DNA of 37,895 nt from CAZSVE01 sp964610175 (GCA_964610175.1 CAZSVE010000024.1:1-37895), one strand, 5' to 3'; counted from the stretch's first letter, positions 24,410 through 33,538 are shown. The notes: generated by a model not told the origin, from the sequence alone. Numbers and translations: made by a program.

Positions 24410-25562
24410 TTCTAAATCCAATTGCGAGTAAAAAATAATCCACAGCTAACAAACGAGGCTCAGTAAGCGTGGCGGTCATGTACAGGCGTTTTTTGCCGCC
24501 GATGTATTGGGCATCGTGGATCTTGACGAAATTGCTGTCGTCTTCATCGGTGTAGGTCGCGCCGCTGGTGCGGTGGGCCTCGTCGCAGATGATCAGATCG
24601 AAGGGCGCGAGATCGTGGTAGCGCTGGGCCTCGTGGATAACGGCAATGGAATGGTAGGTACTGAAAACCACGCTCATGTGATCGGCGTCGTGGCGTTTTT
24701 CCATCTCTTGGGCCAGGCGCCGGGCGTCGGTGGTGGCCGGGTAGCGTAGTTCATGGGCGAAGGTTTCTACCTTGTCGTCGTCTTTTTTGCGCTTTTTGCC
24801 CACTTCCCTATCGGAACACACGGCAAAGCTGTGTAACAGGGTTTCGCTTTCCTGTGTCCACTCGGTCAGGATTTGCGAGAGCAACGCAAGGCTCGGGACC
24901 AGAAACAACACCCGCTTGCCCGCTCCCGCCAACTCTTCGGCGATCTTCAGAGAGGTGAAGGTTTTACCCGTTCCACAGGCCATATTCAGCTTGCCCCGGT
25001 CGGCCTTCCGTAGGCCGCTTATAACGTTCGTCAGGGCATCTTTTTGGTGGGGGCGTAGTTCCTTTCGAGGCTTCAGTAGTACGGTGGGCGTATCGGGCTT
25101 GTATCGGCTCCAATCGATCCGGCTTTCCTCCAGGGCCTGTAAATCGATCTTCGTGACGGGTGGGTTTTGATCCCGTAAGGCATCATCGGCGTGTTCGCTC
25201 CAGTCGATGGATGTGCTGACGATGATGCGATGGCTGAATGGGGCTTGGCCCGACGCGGTAAAGAAGCTGTCGATGTCGCTTTTTTTTATTTTGTAGTCCG
25301 CCGCGTGGAACTTGCATTGAATGGCGTGGTAGTCGCCGGTATCGGTCTTGGCGACCAGATCGATGCCGACGTCCCGCGCATCCCTGCCTTGTTGCGTTGC
25401 CCAGTCACGGTAAAGCCATACTTTTTCACCATAGAGATCGGCATAGGTGGGCTCAAGCCGGAAATAGGCGCGGATCAACTCTTCGAAGTAGGTTCCTTTT
25501 TCGCGCTCGGTTTGGGATCGGTCGCGGTAGGCGTCGAGTAGTTTTTGTAGCGGTGTCGGCAT
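24402..25562 (-). pseudogene. Type ISP-like restriction enzyme, N-terminal half (truncated)
   Basis: Encodes 386 residues. The N-terminal Mrr-like nuclease domain shows DVGIDLVAKTDTGDYHAIQC then KFH, with Asp68 and Gln82-x-Lys84. Then comes a superfamily 2 helicase domain with Walker A MACGTGKT (194-201), DEAH at 327-330 and the motif III TAT at 363-365. Family similarity stops there, at about base 24,468; the last 21 residues (LTEPRLLAVDYFLL...) are foreign. Missing are helicase domain 2, the methyltransferase and target recognition. ATG 25,562 (MPTPLQKLL) gives the usual N-terminus; an upstream start at 25,586 is also open. Whether the stump retains any activity is unknown. Confidence 0.8.
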
Positions 25563-25883
25563 TACGCTCTCTTTACGTTTTGGCAAATGGCTTACCTTCC
25601 ATTATCGGGCAAGATTACCTCGACTACTTCCCGCTGCATGTGCTTTTTAATAGTCACTTTCCCGGAAAATCCTGAACAAAACGATCAAAAATTCGAGAAT
25701 ATCAAAAACCGATATTCCACCAACCTTTTTGGTTCCGGATTTTCCGGGTTGGGCTCTACTCAAAAGGTTCGAGTACCCGAAATCCTTACGAATGGATCAA
25801 GTTTCGGGAAGCGGCGTAATCGAGAAAAACCCTTCTCGCTTGCTCCCAAGCAAATCGAGGAACGGACCTCTTTACCCTCTTGT
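25563..25883. other. Gene-free stretch upstream of the island's first gene
   Basis: This 320-base AT-rich region separates the restriction fragment from the PhoPQ-related gene. It has small hairpins (ACCAACC / GGTT around 25,720 and GAGAA / TTCTC near 25,820) but no gene or recognisable terminator. It probably holds the promoter of the minus-strand island. Confidence 0.4.
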
Positions 25884-27293
25884 TCAGGGTGTTTCGTTGC
25901 CAACCGGTTTGCTACCCACGACGCGCACATTGGTCGATAGGTAATAAGGTAGCGAGTCGCCATGGTACTCGGCCTCGCCGAACATCGCCGCGAAGCCGGT
26001 CGATGGCACGGTCAGTTCGTACACGCTTCGTCCGCCGTGGCGACGCGCAGGGAACGAATCCCAACGGGCCTTTCGAAAGTCGCGGCCCGGGGAAGTGGCA
26101 ACCCAGACACGCACCTCGTGCGTCGGCAGGTCGCTATTCATCCGTAATGACAGCCCACCGTCACCCATCGTGAATTCCCAGGAAAGTTTCGGTAGGGGCC
26201 GACCCGTAGCCGCATGCCGATGCAAGGCACCCAGCGAACCGATGAGGCGCGATGAATCTTCCAGGTCGTGTTGGTTATTCGGCACATATAGGATGTACTT
26301 GTCGCCGGCCAAATCGTCCCAGTACAGATTGAGCGCATCCAGTGGCCAGTAATGGTCATTGGTGCCGATCACGATCAACTTCGGCCGCTTCGACAGGTGC
26401 CGATAGTGATAAGGGTCCACGATGGACAGGAGCGCCTTGCCTTTCGGGGTTTTTATACGATCCACCAGGCCGCGTTCCGTATAGTCGCCGATCTTGTAGG
26501 AGACATCTCCCCAGGCGCGGCGCTGATGGTCCATTTGCCGGGGCATGTTCAGCACATCGATGGCCATGGGCGCAATGGCCGTAACCCGTGGATCGACGGC
26601 GCCCAGGAGCCAGGTGGTCCAGCCACGTTTCGATACTCCGGTTGCGGTATATGTGTCGATGGTCGAATGCCAGGCCTCGTGGGCATACTGCCCGGCGGCA
26701 TCCATGGCCCGCACGGCACTTTTCACCATGGGCAACAGCAACGGCCACTCGGCATCACCCGTCTCCAGGTACTCATGAAACGTCAGCGAGACGATCTCAT
26801 CTTCGTATCGATCGCCGAACATCGGCTGTCTGGGTACATTGAACAGGACGACCAGGTGGCTACGCAGCTGCTCGGCGACCCCCGCCAGCCAATGCACCTT
26901 ACGGGGCAGGTCGTTTTGTTCTGCGTTATCCTCCCAGCGACCCCCGGCGATGAATAACAACCCGTGCCCGATATCGGGCCGCAGGGTCGATGGCCGGATG
27001 ATAAACAGCCGATGCTTCCAGACGATCCCTCGCCATGTCTGGGAGGTAAGCGTCAATTCCGTATAGTTCGTAACCTCGATGCGACCCTCCTGCCGTTTCG
27101 ACCAGCCATAACTGGCATCGGGCCTGGCTACGTATTCGGCCAATGGTCCGGACCCGGTCTCCATGGCATGGCCCGTGGTGCACAGCGCAAACCAGGCAAG
27201 CAATAGGTTCGCAAAAAAGATGGGGTTCTTCGAAAAATGGTCTATGGGCTCCGGGATATGGAAGCCCTTGCGTCGAAAATCAAGGCTTTTCAT
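25884..27293 (-). CDS. PhoPQ-activated pathogenicity-related family protein, secreted
   Basis: A 469-residue protein of the PqaA-type family (alpha/beta-hydrolase-like). GPLAEYVARPDASYGWSKRQ opens the mature part, and FIAGGRWEDN, SKRGWTTWLLGAVDPRVTAI (the nucleophile-elbow-like SKRGW) and VIGTNDHYWPLDALNLYWDD follow. The N-terminus from ATG 27,293 has a basic stretch and the hydrophobic core NPIFFANLLLAWFALCTTGHA, a likely signal peptide. An earlier in-frame start at 27,353 lies inside a family A repeat and is rejected. It is probably periplasmic. The biochemical role is not established for the family. Confidence 0.88.
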   Translation of the reverse strand: MKSLDFRRKGFHIPEPIDHFSKNPIFFANLLLAWFALCTTGHAMETGSGPLAEYVARPDASYGWSKRQEGRIEVTNYTELTLTSQTWRGIVWKHRLFIIRPSTLRPDIGHGLLFIAGGRWEDNAEQNDLPRKVHWLAGVAEQLRSHLVVLFNVPRQPMFGDRYEDEIVSLTFHEYLETGDAEWPLLLPMVKSAVRAMDAAGQYAHEAWHSTIDTYTATGVSKRGWTTWLLGAVDPRVTAIAPMAIDVLNMPRQMDHQRRAWGDVSYKIGDYTERGLVDRIKTPKGKALLSIVDPYHYRHLSKRPKLIVIGTNDHYWPLDALNLYWDDLAGDKYILYVPNNQHDLEDSSRLIGSLGALHRHAATGRPLPKLSWEFTMGDGGLSLRMNSDLPTHEVRVWVATSPGRDFRKARWDSFPARRHGGRSVYELTVPSTGFAAMFGEAEYHGDSLPYYLSTNVRVVGSKPVGNETP

Positions 27294-27301
27294 GAAAATC
27301 C

Positions 27302-27401
27302 TGGCGAAGCTTCGCTTTGATTCGATGAGCATGTTCGGTCCTAAGCAGAGCAAAATCGGTGTTTCGTAAAACCTGACTCATTTGCGAAGATAAGCGGGAA
27401 A
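27302..27401 (-). repeat. Dispersed hairpin repeat, family A
   Basis: Begins TGGCGAAGCTTCGCTTTGAT and ends GAAGATAAGCGGGAAATA, with the AT-type inner stem (GCAAAATC opposite GTTTCG). It sits nine bases upstream of the chosen start of the PhoPQ-related gene and extends its open frame by 20 spurious codons. Confidence 0.7.
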
Positions 27402-27454
27402 TAAACCTAACCTACGTATGGATTCTGGCATCGAGCATGTCGTTTTTCTCCTTG

Positions 27455-28165
27455 TTAATTTCCCCACGTATCCTTTGCCTGTAAGAAAATATCGACGATT
27501 TCTTCTATATCATCGGAAAAATGGAGCAGATCTATATCGGTACCATCGATCAGTGGTGTCGTTTTCTTCCTTTGGTATAGCGTTATATTGAGGAATGAAT
27601 CGATAACAGGTTGCCAAACCGGCGATACAACCAGAGGAAAGTCGGCAGGCAGATGCTCTGCCTGCTTCAGCTGCCAGAGAAGACTCAATTCCAGCAAGGT
27701 GCCAATACCGCCCGCACTGATATAAGCCCCTTGAATAAGGCTGACGAATGATTGCAAGCGGGTCGTGAAAAGCTTGTGAAACTTATCCACGTGCAAATAA
27801 GGATTTCCTTCTTTCTCGAAGGGTAAGTCCACGCGCAGCCCATAACTTCGAGGTTTTTTATCCTTGATAAGGGCATCCCATTGGTTACCGAGCGCGTGCA
27901 TAACGCCGATGTTGGCAGCCTCCATGAGCCCTGGTCCCCCGCCCGTCACGATATCCGCATGAGTTGCTTTTACAATCGCCTCGGCCAGTTCGGCGATGAA
28001 ATCGAATTCGGAGGATTTTTGTAATCTGGCGCTGCCGAAGATGGCCACACTGAATGTGTTTTTCTTGTGGGCAGCCGATGAGATTTCCTGTGCATGCTCA
28101 TAAAGCTGTTCGGTTCTAGTCAGCAGCTTTATGAATTCCGCCTCTTCGATGTCTATTTGGATCAT
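27455..28165 (-). CDS. LOG-family protein (lysine decarboxylase-like fold)
   Basis: A 236-residue Rossmann-like protein. FSVAIFGSARLQKSSEFDFI, the nucleotide-binding TGGGPGLMEAANIGVMHA and SAGGIGTLLELSLLWQ place it in the LOG family, which includes phosphoribohydrolases that release bases from nucleoside 5'-monophosphates. The usual PGGxGTxxE motif is altered to AGGIGTLLE, so activity may differ. Its ATG overlaps the stop of the upstream methyltransferase as ATGA, so the genes are coupled. The sequence is AT-richer than the core genome. Confidence 0.85.
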   Translation of the reverse strand: MIQIDIEEAEFIKLLTRTEQLYEHAQEISSAAHKKNTFSVAIFGSARLQKSSEFDFIAELAEAIVKATHADIVTGGGPGLMEAANIGVMHALGNQWDALIKDKKPRSYGLRVDLPFEKEGNPYLHVDKFHKLFTTRLQSFVSLIQGAYISAGGIGTLLELSLLWQLKQAEHLPADFPLVVSPVWQPVIDSFLNITLYQRKKTTPLIDGTDIDLLHFSDDIEEIVDIFLQAKDTWGN

Positions 28166-29043
28166 TCAACAAGCTGCATGTCAGAGGGAATAAATCCATT
28201 CTCCGGGTGCGGGATCACAAGAAATCCCTCGGGATGGGGGAACTCATATCTGTTCGATGCCGGATTGCGGGAGCTGCGCGCCTTGATGAAATCGGTAGCC
28301 TCTTCCAGACGTTCTTTTGGCCAATTGGTTACATCGACATCAAGGAAGAATTTCAGCATCGCTATCACGACTTCCCGTGATTCGGTATCCGTTTTGTTGG
28401 CAAAGAATTCATCGACAAAGACCACGGCGGGCCTTTGCGCGACGAAATGTCTGATTCCCGTTTTCTTCAAATTTTCCGAGATGGTTTCAATCGTCATTCC
28501 ATGATCCTGACGTCCGACCCCGGGGATCCAGCCGTTTTGACGCGAAAATGCCATGAAGATTTCACTCAGGGCCGATTCACACTGATGGTGAACCAATACG
28601 TGTCCACCTCGGGACAAGAATCCCCTTGCCCTTTCAAGCGCCTTTGCCGGGCTGCTCATGAAGTAGACACAGTGCGTCATAAGGACAAAATCGAATTCCC
28701 TCTCGAACTCCTTCGATAGTTCCACTGTATCATCGAAATAACCCGAGAATATATGTGTGCCGCTCGCCTTCCAGGCAGCGGATCGCTTTGTCAAAGCTTC
28801 AAAAAATACGGGATTGGGTTCCAAAGCCCAATAATCCAGTGTAGGCATGATGTATTCGAGAAGTGACTCATCATAGTGGCCATTACCAGCGCCGATGCTC
28901 AATAAAGATCTTGGCTGCTCGGGAAGAGAGTCGATGAATACCCTTGCCCATGCAGTCATCTCCGGATAGCCGGTAAGACGTTCGATAAACTTGAAGAAGA
29001 TATCATCATATTCATCGAAGATCGGATTTTTGGTGTTTTTCAT
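28162..29043 (-). CDS. Class I SAM-dependent methyltransferase
   Basis: A 293-residue protein. The SAM-binding motif I is SLLSIGAGNGHYDESLLEYI, followed by the acidic ALEPNPVFFE and the post-motif FDFVLMTHCVYFM. The organisation resembles small-molecule methyltransferases of the histamine N-methyltransferase-like type, but the substrate is unknown. It is the middle gene of a three-gene set: 12 bases after one methyltransferase and overlapping the LOG-family gene by four bases. Composition suggests horizontal gain. Confidence 0.83.
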   Translation of the reverse strand: MKNTKNPIFDEYDDIFFKFIERLTGYPEMTAWARVFIDSLPEQPRSLLSIGAGNGHYDESLLEYIMPTLDYWALEPNPVFFEALTKRSAAWKASGTHIFSGYFDDTVELSKEFEREFDFVLMTHCVYFMSSPAKALERARGFLSRGGHVLVHHQCESALSEIFMAFSRQNGWIPGVGRQDHGMTIETISENLKKTGIRHFVAQRPAVVFVDEFFANKTDTESREVVIAMLKFFLDVDVTNWPKERLEEATDFIKARSSRNPASNRYEFPHPEGFLVIPHPENGFIPSDMQLVE

Positions 29044-29055
29044 TATTCTCAGCCT

Positions 29056-29919
29056 TTATTTCCTGATCATATCCAGACATAAATGGGCAACCATCCTATC
29101 GGTTCCTTCGATTGAAAGCGCCTGCGCAATATCATATGCCGGAAAATGCTTTTCGAGAGATTTCCTGTTTTTTCCGTCGACAAGAACCTGACTGCTCCAG
29201 GGGATAATGGCGGCCTCTTTCATATCCCATGAATCCGGCGCGTAATAATCCGTCGGAACATGGACCTTATCGACGATGGGTAGAATACCCGTTGGCATCT
29301 GTAGGAATATACACAGATTGTAGCGTTCCCTGCCGTTGAAATACGGATTTATGGGTGGATCGGAAAACACGCCATTGCTGTTATTATTCAGGGTACAATC
29401 ATCTGCCTTGTGCTTCTTTTCGACAACCACATTCGTGACGACTATGGCTCGTCCCCCGAGCCTCAGGGTATCGTGAAATATTCGTAGCATCTTTTCCGGA
29501 TCATTATTTTCACACAGGGAAAGATACGAAAACATGAGGTCGGCGGACCCTTTCAGCCGGGGGAGAACGCGCTCCAGGTCGCCATGAATCAGGGATGGTC
29601 TGTGTTTATTCATCGCTTCGGCGAGAAAGTCATCCTCGACACTGAATATCTCCTTTTTCCCTGGGATCCGTTCGAGCATATTCCTGGAAACATCAATGGC
29701 AATCAGCTTTCGATGAGGTGGAAATTTCTCGAACCACCTGCCTGTACCGCATCCGGCATCGATGACCGTGCCGCACGGTGACATTTCCTGTAGTTTCCCT
29801 ATGGCCCAATCCTGCGTGTATCGGTCAGTCTCCGATCCCTCATGGTAAAAGCCATGTTTACTATAATCATCGGAATCGTCCGGTGAATATTCCTGCCTTG
29901 TTTTGTAAAATTTTCGCAC
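29056..29919 (-). CDS. Class I SAM-dependent methyltransferase
   Basis: A 287-residue protein, first gene of the three-gene set. Motif I is GTVIDAGCGTGRWFEKFPPH, followed by KLIAIDVSRNMLERI and the motif IV-like GSADLMFSYLSLCENND. The C-terminal half includes LRLGGRAIVVTNVVVEKKHK. The substrate is unknown. The upstream 29,920-30,165 stretch is AT-rich and likely contains the promoter. The two methyltransferases are not close copies of each other, so they probably act on different positions or substrates. Confidence 0.83.
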   Translation of the reverse strand: MRKFYKTRQEYSPDDSDDYSKHGFYHEGSETDRYTQDWAIGKLQEMSPCGTVIDAGCGTGRWFEKFPPHRKLIAIDVSRNMLERIPGKKEIFSVEDDFLAEAMNKHRPSLIHGDLERVLPRLKGSADLMFSYLSLCENNDPEKMLRIFHDTLRLGGRAIVVTNVVVEKKHKADDCTLNNNSNGVFSDPPINPYFNGRERYNLCIFLQMPTGILPIVDKVHVPTDYYAPDSWDMKEAAIIPWSSQVLVDGKNRKSLEKHFPAYDIAQALSIEGTDRMVAHLCLDMIRK

Positions 29920-30165
29920 AGTCTATAACTCCGAAGGCGAACAGGGGCTCTTAAAAAATTCGGTTCTCCCGGGTAAAGCGTTTTTCCGATATGTTTCCAC
30001 AATATCGATAATAGCTGTTTTAGGGAAAGTATAAGTATAGAAACTGAATATAAACACCAAAACCCCCGGCTTTCTCGAATAATCGCTAGCGTTGGGCTCC
30101 GGAAAGGTCTCCCCGAACATCCACAAACATCAAGTCCAGGGCAAAACCTGGATGTCGGCAATGGA

Positions 30166-31686
30166 TCATCGGCCATTCCCTCCGCCATCGATGATCCGGT
30201 ATTGCAACAACAGTGCCTCCCGCTGTTGGAGGAGCCCCCCCTCGGGAGTGTCTTCGTTGGAATGGTTCCCACGGGGATTGTCCCATGTCCCGTCCCGTTC
30301 CGCACACCACGCAAGCAACACGCGAGCGGCCTGTTCCATGGGGACCTTGGGGTAATGATGATCGGTTGCGAAATGGATGAATTTCAAGGTCAAAAGGGCA
30401 TTGAACCAGCGATGGAATCTTTTCGCGAAGGACCGCGATGAGGCGGCATTGCGTCGAATCTCGGCGCATCGGCGTCCGAACCCCTGGACGGACAGGAAGG
30501 GGGCAACGTATTCGGGTAACCCGGCCACGATGAAGTCCAGGGCGTCGCTGCCATCATTGTCATAGTCATCGTTATAACCGTAGCCATCTCCATCATCATG
30601 GCCACCGATGGCAAGACGGGAGGCGCTTTTTTCCCTGCCATAGAGTTCCCCCACCCGCGACAGGAGTTTCCCGAGATCGCGAAACACCTCGGGCGCATAG
30701 GCGTAGCGGGCACCGTCTTCTTTGGCGAGGGAATCGGCGACGGCCCGTCCGGTGCCGAATGGCGTGCGTTCCGAGATCCGGGGCGAGGGAAGGACACGAG
30801 TGCCGCGCAATTCGGTGAAATTGCCGAGCCCGATGATCTTTTGCAGAAAATAGAAATCCTCGCCGGCCTTGCGGCGATTCATGCCGCCTTGCTGTTCATA
30901 GACACGGGTGCGCACGGCCATGCAGGAGCCCACGGTATGGAACGCATAGGGAGAGCCGGCGTAACGGAGCCCGTGCACGTAATAGCGAAGGTGCAGCTCG
31001 TATCCCGCAATGGCTGCTCGAATGGCTGTGCTCGCCTTTGGCATCGACGCGGCGCAATGGGCCGGAGGCGATGCCTGCCGCTTTCCAGAGAAGGGATTTC
31101 CGGATTGGAAGGCTTCCAGGTCTGCCTGTGATTGGGGAGAGCCGAGATCCAATGGATGCTCGAAATAGATGGAACACCCCGGAGACTTGGGATGGGCGCG
31201 AAAGTGCGCCACGAGCGCTGTCAGGTAGTTCGGGTCGCAACGGCAATCGGCGTCGAGACAGGCGATCACCCCTTCCGGATTGCCGACGGTGGCGAATCGT
31301 GCCACGGCCTCGTCCATGCCGATCCTGCGCGCAAGCCCGACCCCGGCGTGACGGTGCGGTAATTCCGGAAAGTGGAGTACATGAAAGCGCAGCCGCTCAT
31401 CCCCATGGGCGGCAATCCAGCGTTGCGCAAGGGCGAGGGTCCGCTGGTTTTGGGCGTGTACACGCGAGGTGTCGGCGCGTGTGGCATTGATCACCACGAT
31501 TACCTCCACCGAACAAGGGGGCCTCGCGCAGCGCCACAGAGAATCGAGCACCGAGTCGAGATCCGGCTCGTCATAGCAGGGAATTACCACGACAAGCCCG
31601 AGATCGGGGCGGGCCTTGGCATCGATGCGAAGTGGAAACAGTCGATGTTTTCGTAAGTAGCGACTGTTGTAAATATTTCCGCACAC
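30166..31686 (-). CDS. Family 2 glycosyltransferase
   Basis: A 506-residue protein. LGLVVVIPCYDEPDLDSVLD starts the nucleotide-sugar-binding domain, VIACLDADCRCDPNYLTALV carries the DxD-like metal site (DAD), and later AGEDFYFLQKIIGLGNF supplies the acidic catalytic region (ED). It lacks obvious membrane helices. An Asp/Gly/Tyr-rich insert (GHDDGDGYGYNDDYDNDG) interrupts the C-terminal half and is unusual. The assigned start is GTG 31,686. The frame stays open upstream into a family A repeat without any ATG, so the true N-terminus may have been altered by the repeat. Confidence 0.82.
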   Translation of the reverse strand: MCGNIYNSRYLRKHRLFPLRIDAKARPDLGLVVVIPCYDEPDLDSVLDSLWRCARPPCSVEVIVVINATRADTSRVHAQNQRTLALAQRWIAAHGDERLRFHVLHFPELPHRHAGVGLARRIGMDEAVARFATVGNPEGVIACLDADCRCDPNYLTALVAHFRAHPKSPGCSIYFEHPLDLGSPQSQADLEAFQSGNPFSGKRQASPPAHCAASMPKASTAIRAAIAGYELHLRYYVHGLRYAGSPYAFHTVGSCMAVRTRVYEQQGGMNRRKAGEDFYFLQKIIGLGNFTELRGTRVLPSPRISERTPFGTGRAVADSLAKEDGARYAYAPEVFRDLGKLLSRVGELYGREKSASRLAIGGHDDGDGYGYNDDYDNDGSDALDFIVAGLPEYVAPFLSVQGFGRRCAEIRRNAASSRSFAKRFHRWFNALLTLKFIHFATDHHYPKVPMEQAARVLLAWCAERDGTWDNPRGNHSNEDTPEGGLLQQREALLLQYRIIDGGGNGR

Positions 31687-31714
31687 GACATTTATTTTTC
31701 GAGGAGGCTTGTCT

Positions 31715-31813
31715 ATTTCCCACCTTCGCAGATGAGTCGAATTTTACAAAACAACCGTTTTGCTTTACCGATGCTTAGGTCTGCCTTGTCGGCTCGAGCA
31801 CAGGCTTCGCTCG
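31715..31813 (+). repeat. Dispersed hairpin repeat, family A
   Basis: Inner stem CAAAAC / GTTTTG with loop AAC; the right end is GTCGGCTCGAGCACAGGCTT. It lies between the glycosyltransferase 5' end and the aminotransferase 3' end. Confidence 0.75.
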
Positions 31814-31837
31814 TATTCAACCTCCCTCTGGAGTTTC

Positions 31838-33040
31838 TCATCTCGATTCAATGGATGCCATGGCTCTTTCGGAGTACTCGACCATATCAGGTCGGATATA
31901 TTCGCCAACCCGTCGCACGGCGCTTTCCAGCTGCTCCTTCGGTGTATAGAAGTGGGGTGAGAATCGGATACCACCAGCGCGCAGGGCACAGATCACCCCG
32001 GAACCGATCAATCCCCTGAAAACTCCCTGCAGCTCCGCACCCGGTGCCTGGAAGGTCACGATACCGCTATGACGAATCGGATCGTCGACAAGCGCCGCGG
32101 GAAAAACCAAGGAGAGCCTTTTGTCCTCGGTGATTGCCTCGGTCAGGTAGGAGCTCTTCTCCAGAACGCCCCTTGCGACCTCATCCATGCCTATTTCCAA
32201 AAGCAGGGAAAGGCTTGCGCTGATGGCATGGATCCCGAGCATATTCATGCTGCCGCATTCGAAACGACGGGCCGAGTCGGCAATCTTCCAGTCTCTATTA
32301 TCGAAATCGAGAGAATCTTCCATCATATGCCACCCGTACTGGCGCAAGGTAAGTCGATTGCGCAATTGCCGCCGGCAATAGAATACCGCGATGCCTTCGG
32401 GTCCCAGCATCCACTTGTGTCCATCCGCAGCCAGGAAATCGGCACCGATTGCCTGCACATCCATGGGTAGGGCGCCCAGGCTCTGTATGGCATCGACACA
32501 GAACAAGATGCCTTGTCGCCGACAAAAAGCGCCAAGGCGATGAAGATCCATGCGCACCCCCGTGCCGTATTGCACGGAACTGACGGCGATCAAGCGGGTA
32601 TTCTCGTCGCAGTTACGTTCCATAATCGCCTCGGGCGTATCTTCCCATGAGGTCGCCCCCAAGATGGCCGCCTCCCGGATCTCGACACCCTGGGAGGCCA
32701 GTGACTGCCAAACGATGCGATTGGAGGGAAATTCCTGATCGGTAATGACGATGTTGTCGCCCGCCCGCCAGTCGATACCATGGGCGACCATGGAAAGCCC
32801 CTCCGAGGTATTCTTGAGAAGCGCGATGTCCTCCGTGGAAGGCGCGTTGATAAGCTCCCGGAACTGGTTGCGGAGCCTTTCTTCGGCTTCTACCCAGTCC
32901 CTATGCCGAATGGCGCCACCATAAACCTGTTCCGAAAAGCGTTCGATGGCCATCGATGTGCGTCGCGGCCACGGCGCAACGGCGGCATGATTGAGATAGA
33001 TACGGTCGTTGTAGAGGGGAAACTCGTTTTGGTATTTCAT
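31838..33040 (-). CDS. Class V aminotransferase-fold PLP enzyme
   Basis: A 400-residue PLP-dependent protein. NDRIYLNHAAVAPWPRRTSM begins the fold, KNTSEGLSMVAHGIDW is the cofactor-phosphate region, CVDAIQSLGALPMDVQAIGA carries the PLP-ring Asp, and FLAADGHKWMLGPEGIAVFY contains the Schiff-base lysine (HKW). It fits the cysteine desulfurase or isopenicillin-epimerase-like group. No Cys-containing loop typical of desulfurases is evident, so a different substrate is likely. No operon partner is visible; the 33,041-33,452 stretch upstream holds no gene. Confidence 0.87.
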   Translation of the reverse strand: MKYQNEFPLYNDRIYLNHAAVAPWPRRTSMAIERFSEQVYGGAIRHRDWVEAEERLRNQFRELINAPSTEDIALLKNTSEGLSMVAHGIDWRAGDNIVITDQEFPSNRIVWQSLASQGVEIREAAILGATSWEDTPEAIMERNCDENTRLIAVSSVQYGTGVRMDLHRLGAFCRRQGILFCVDAIQSLGALPMDVQAIGADFLAADGHKWMLGPEGIAVFYCRRQLRNRLTLRQYGWHMMEDSLDFDNRDWKIADSARRFECGSMNMLGIHAISASLSLLLEIGMDEVARGVLEKSSYLTEAITEDKRLSLVFPAALVDDPIRHSGIVTFQAPGAELQGVFRGLIGSGVICALRAGGIRFSPHFYTPKEQLESAVRRVGEYIRPDMVEYSERAMASIESR

Positions 33041-33452
33041 GACTGGTTTTCGTATCTTGTGGTGAATCTTTCCCCTGGCAGCTGTTCACACTCCCTTGGA
33101 TATAACGGAAAAGGCCTAGGAACATGGGCGCCATAGCCAGTACCTTCCTCGCAATTGTCCGATCCCTTTCCCGTCATCCCGGCAGAAACAGGTCGCGTTG
33201 GGTTTCGGTCACCCCGAAGATGGAGGGCCTTCCGCTGCGTTCGAAGAGCCGCGTTCCGTCATATCGAGAAAGGCAAGGGATCTCGTGGGATGCATCGGAA
33301 AAACATATCCCAAGAAAGAGGTAACAGAGAGGAACAGTGTCTCGGTAAGCAAGGTTATCGTCAGAAGAGGGGATTGAAAGGCTATGTTTCGTGGTTGAAT
33401 GGCGATTATTGGAGCAATTTTAGCCAAATCGGCAGGAAAAAACCGGAACCGA

Positions 33453-33536
33453 ACATGTTAGTGCTTCGTGCCAAGATCGATAGGGGGTGGGTTCTCGGTA
33501 CACGTACCGACTCTCCAAGGGCTTTATTCCGATAGG
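33453..33536 (-). repeat. Dispersed repeat, family B (diverged)
   Basis: On the minus strand it ends TTGGCACGAAGCACTAACAT, like the family end. The middle is diverged and includes a local palindrome GTACGTGTAC. It is followed directly by a second copy, so two units stand in tandem about 75 bases from the tRNA-Pro terminator. Confidence 0.65.
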
Positions 33537-33538
33537 TG

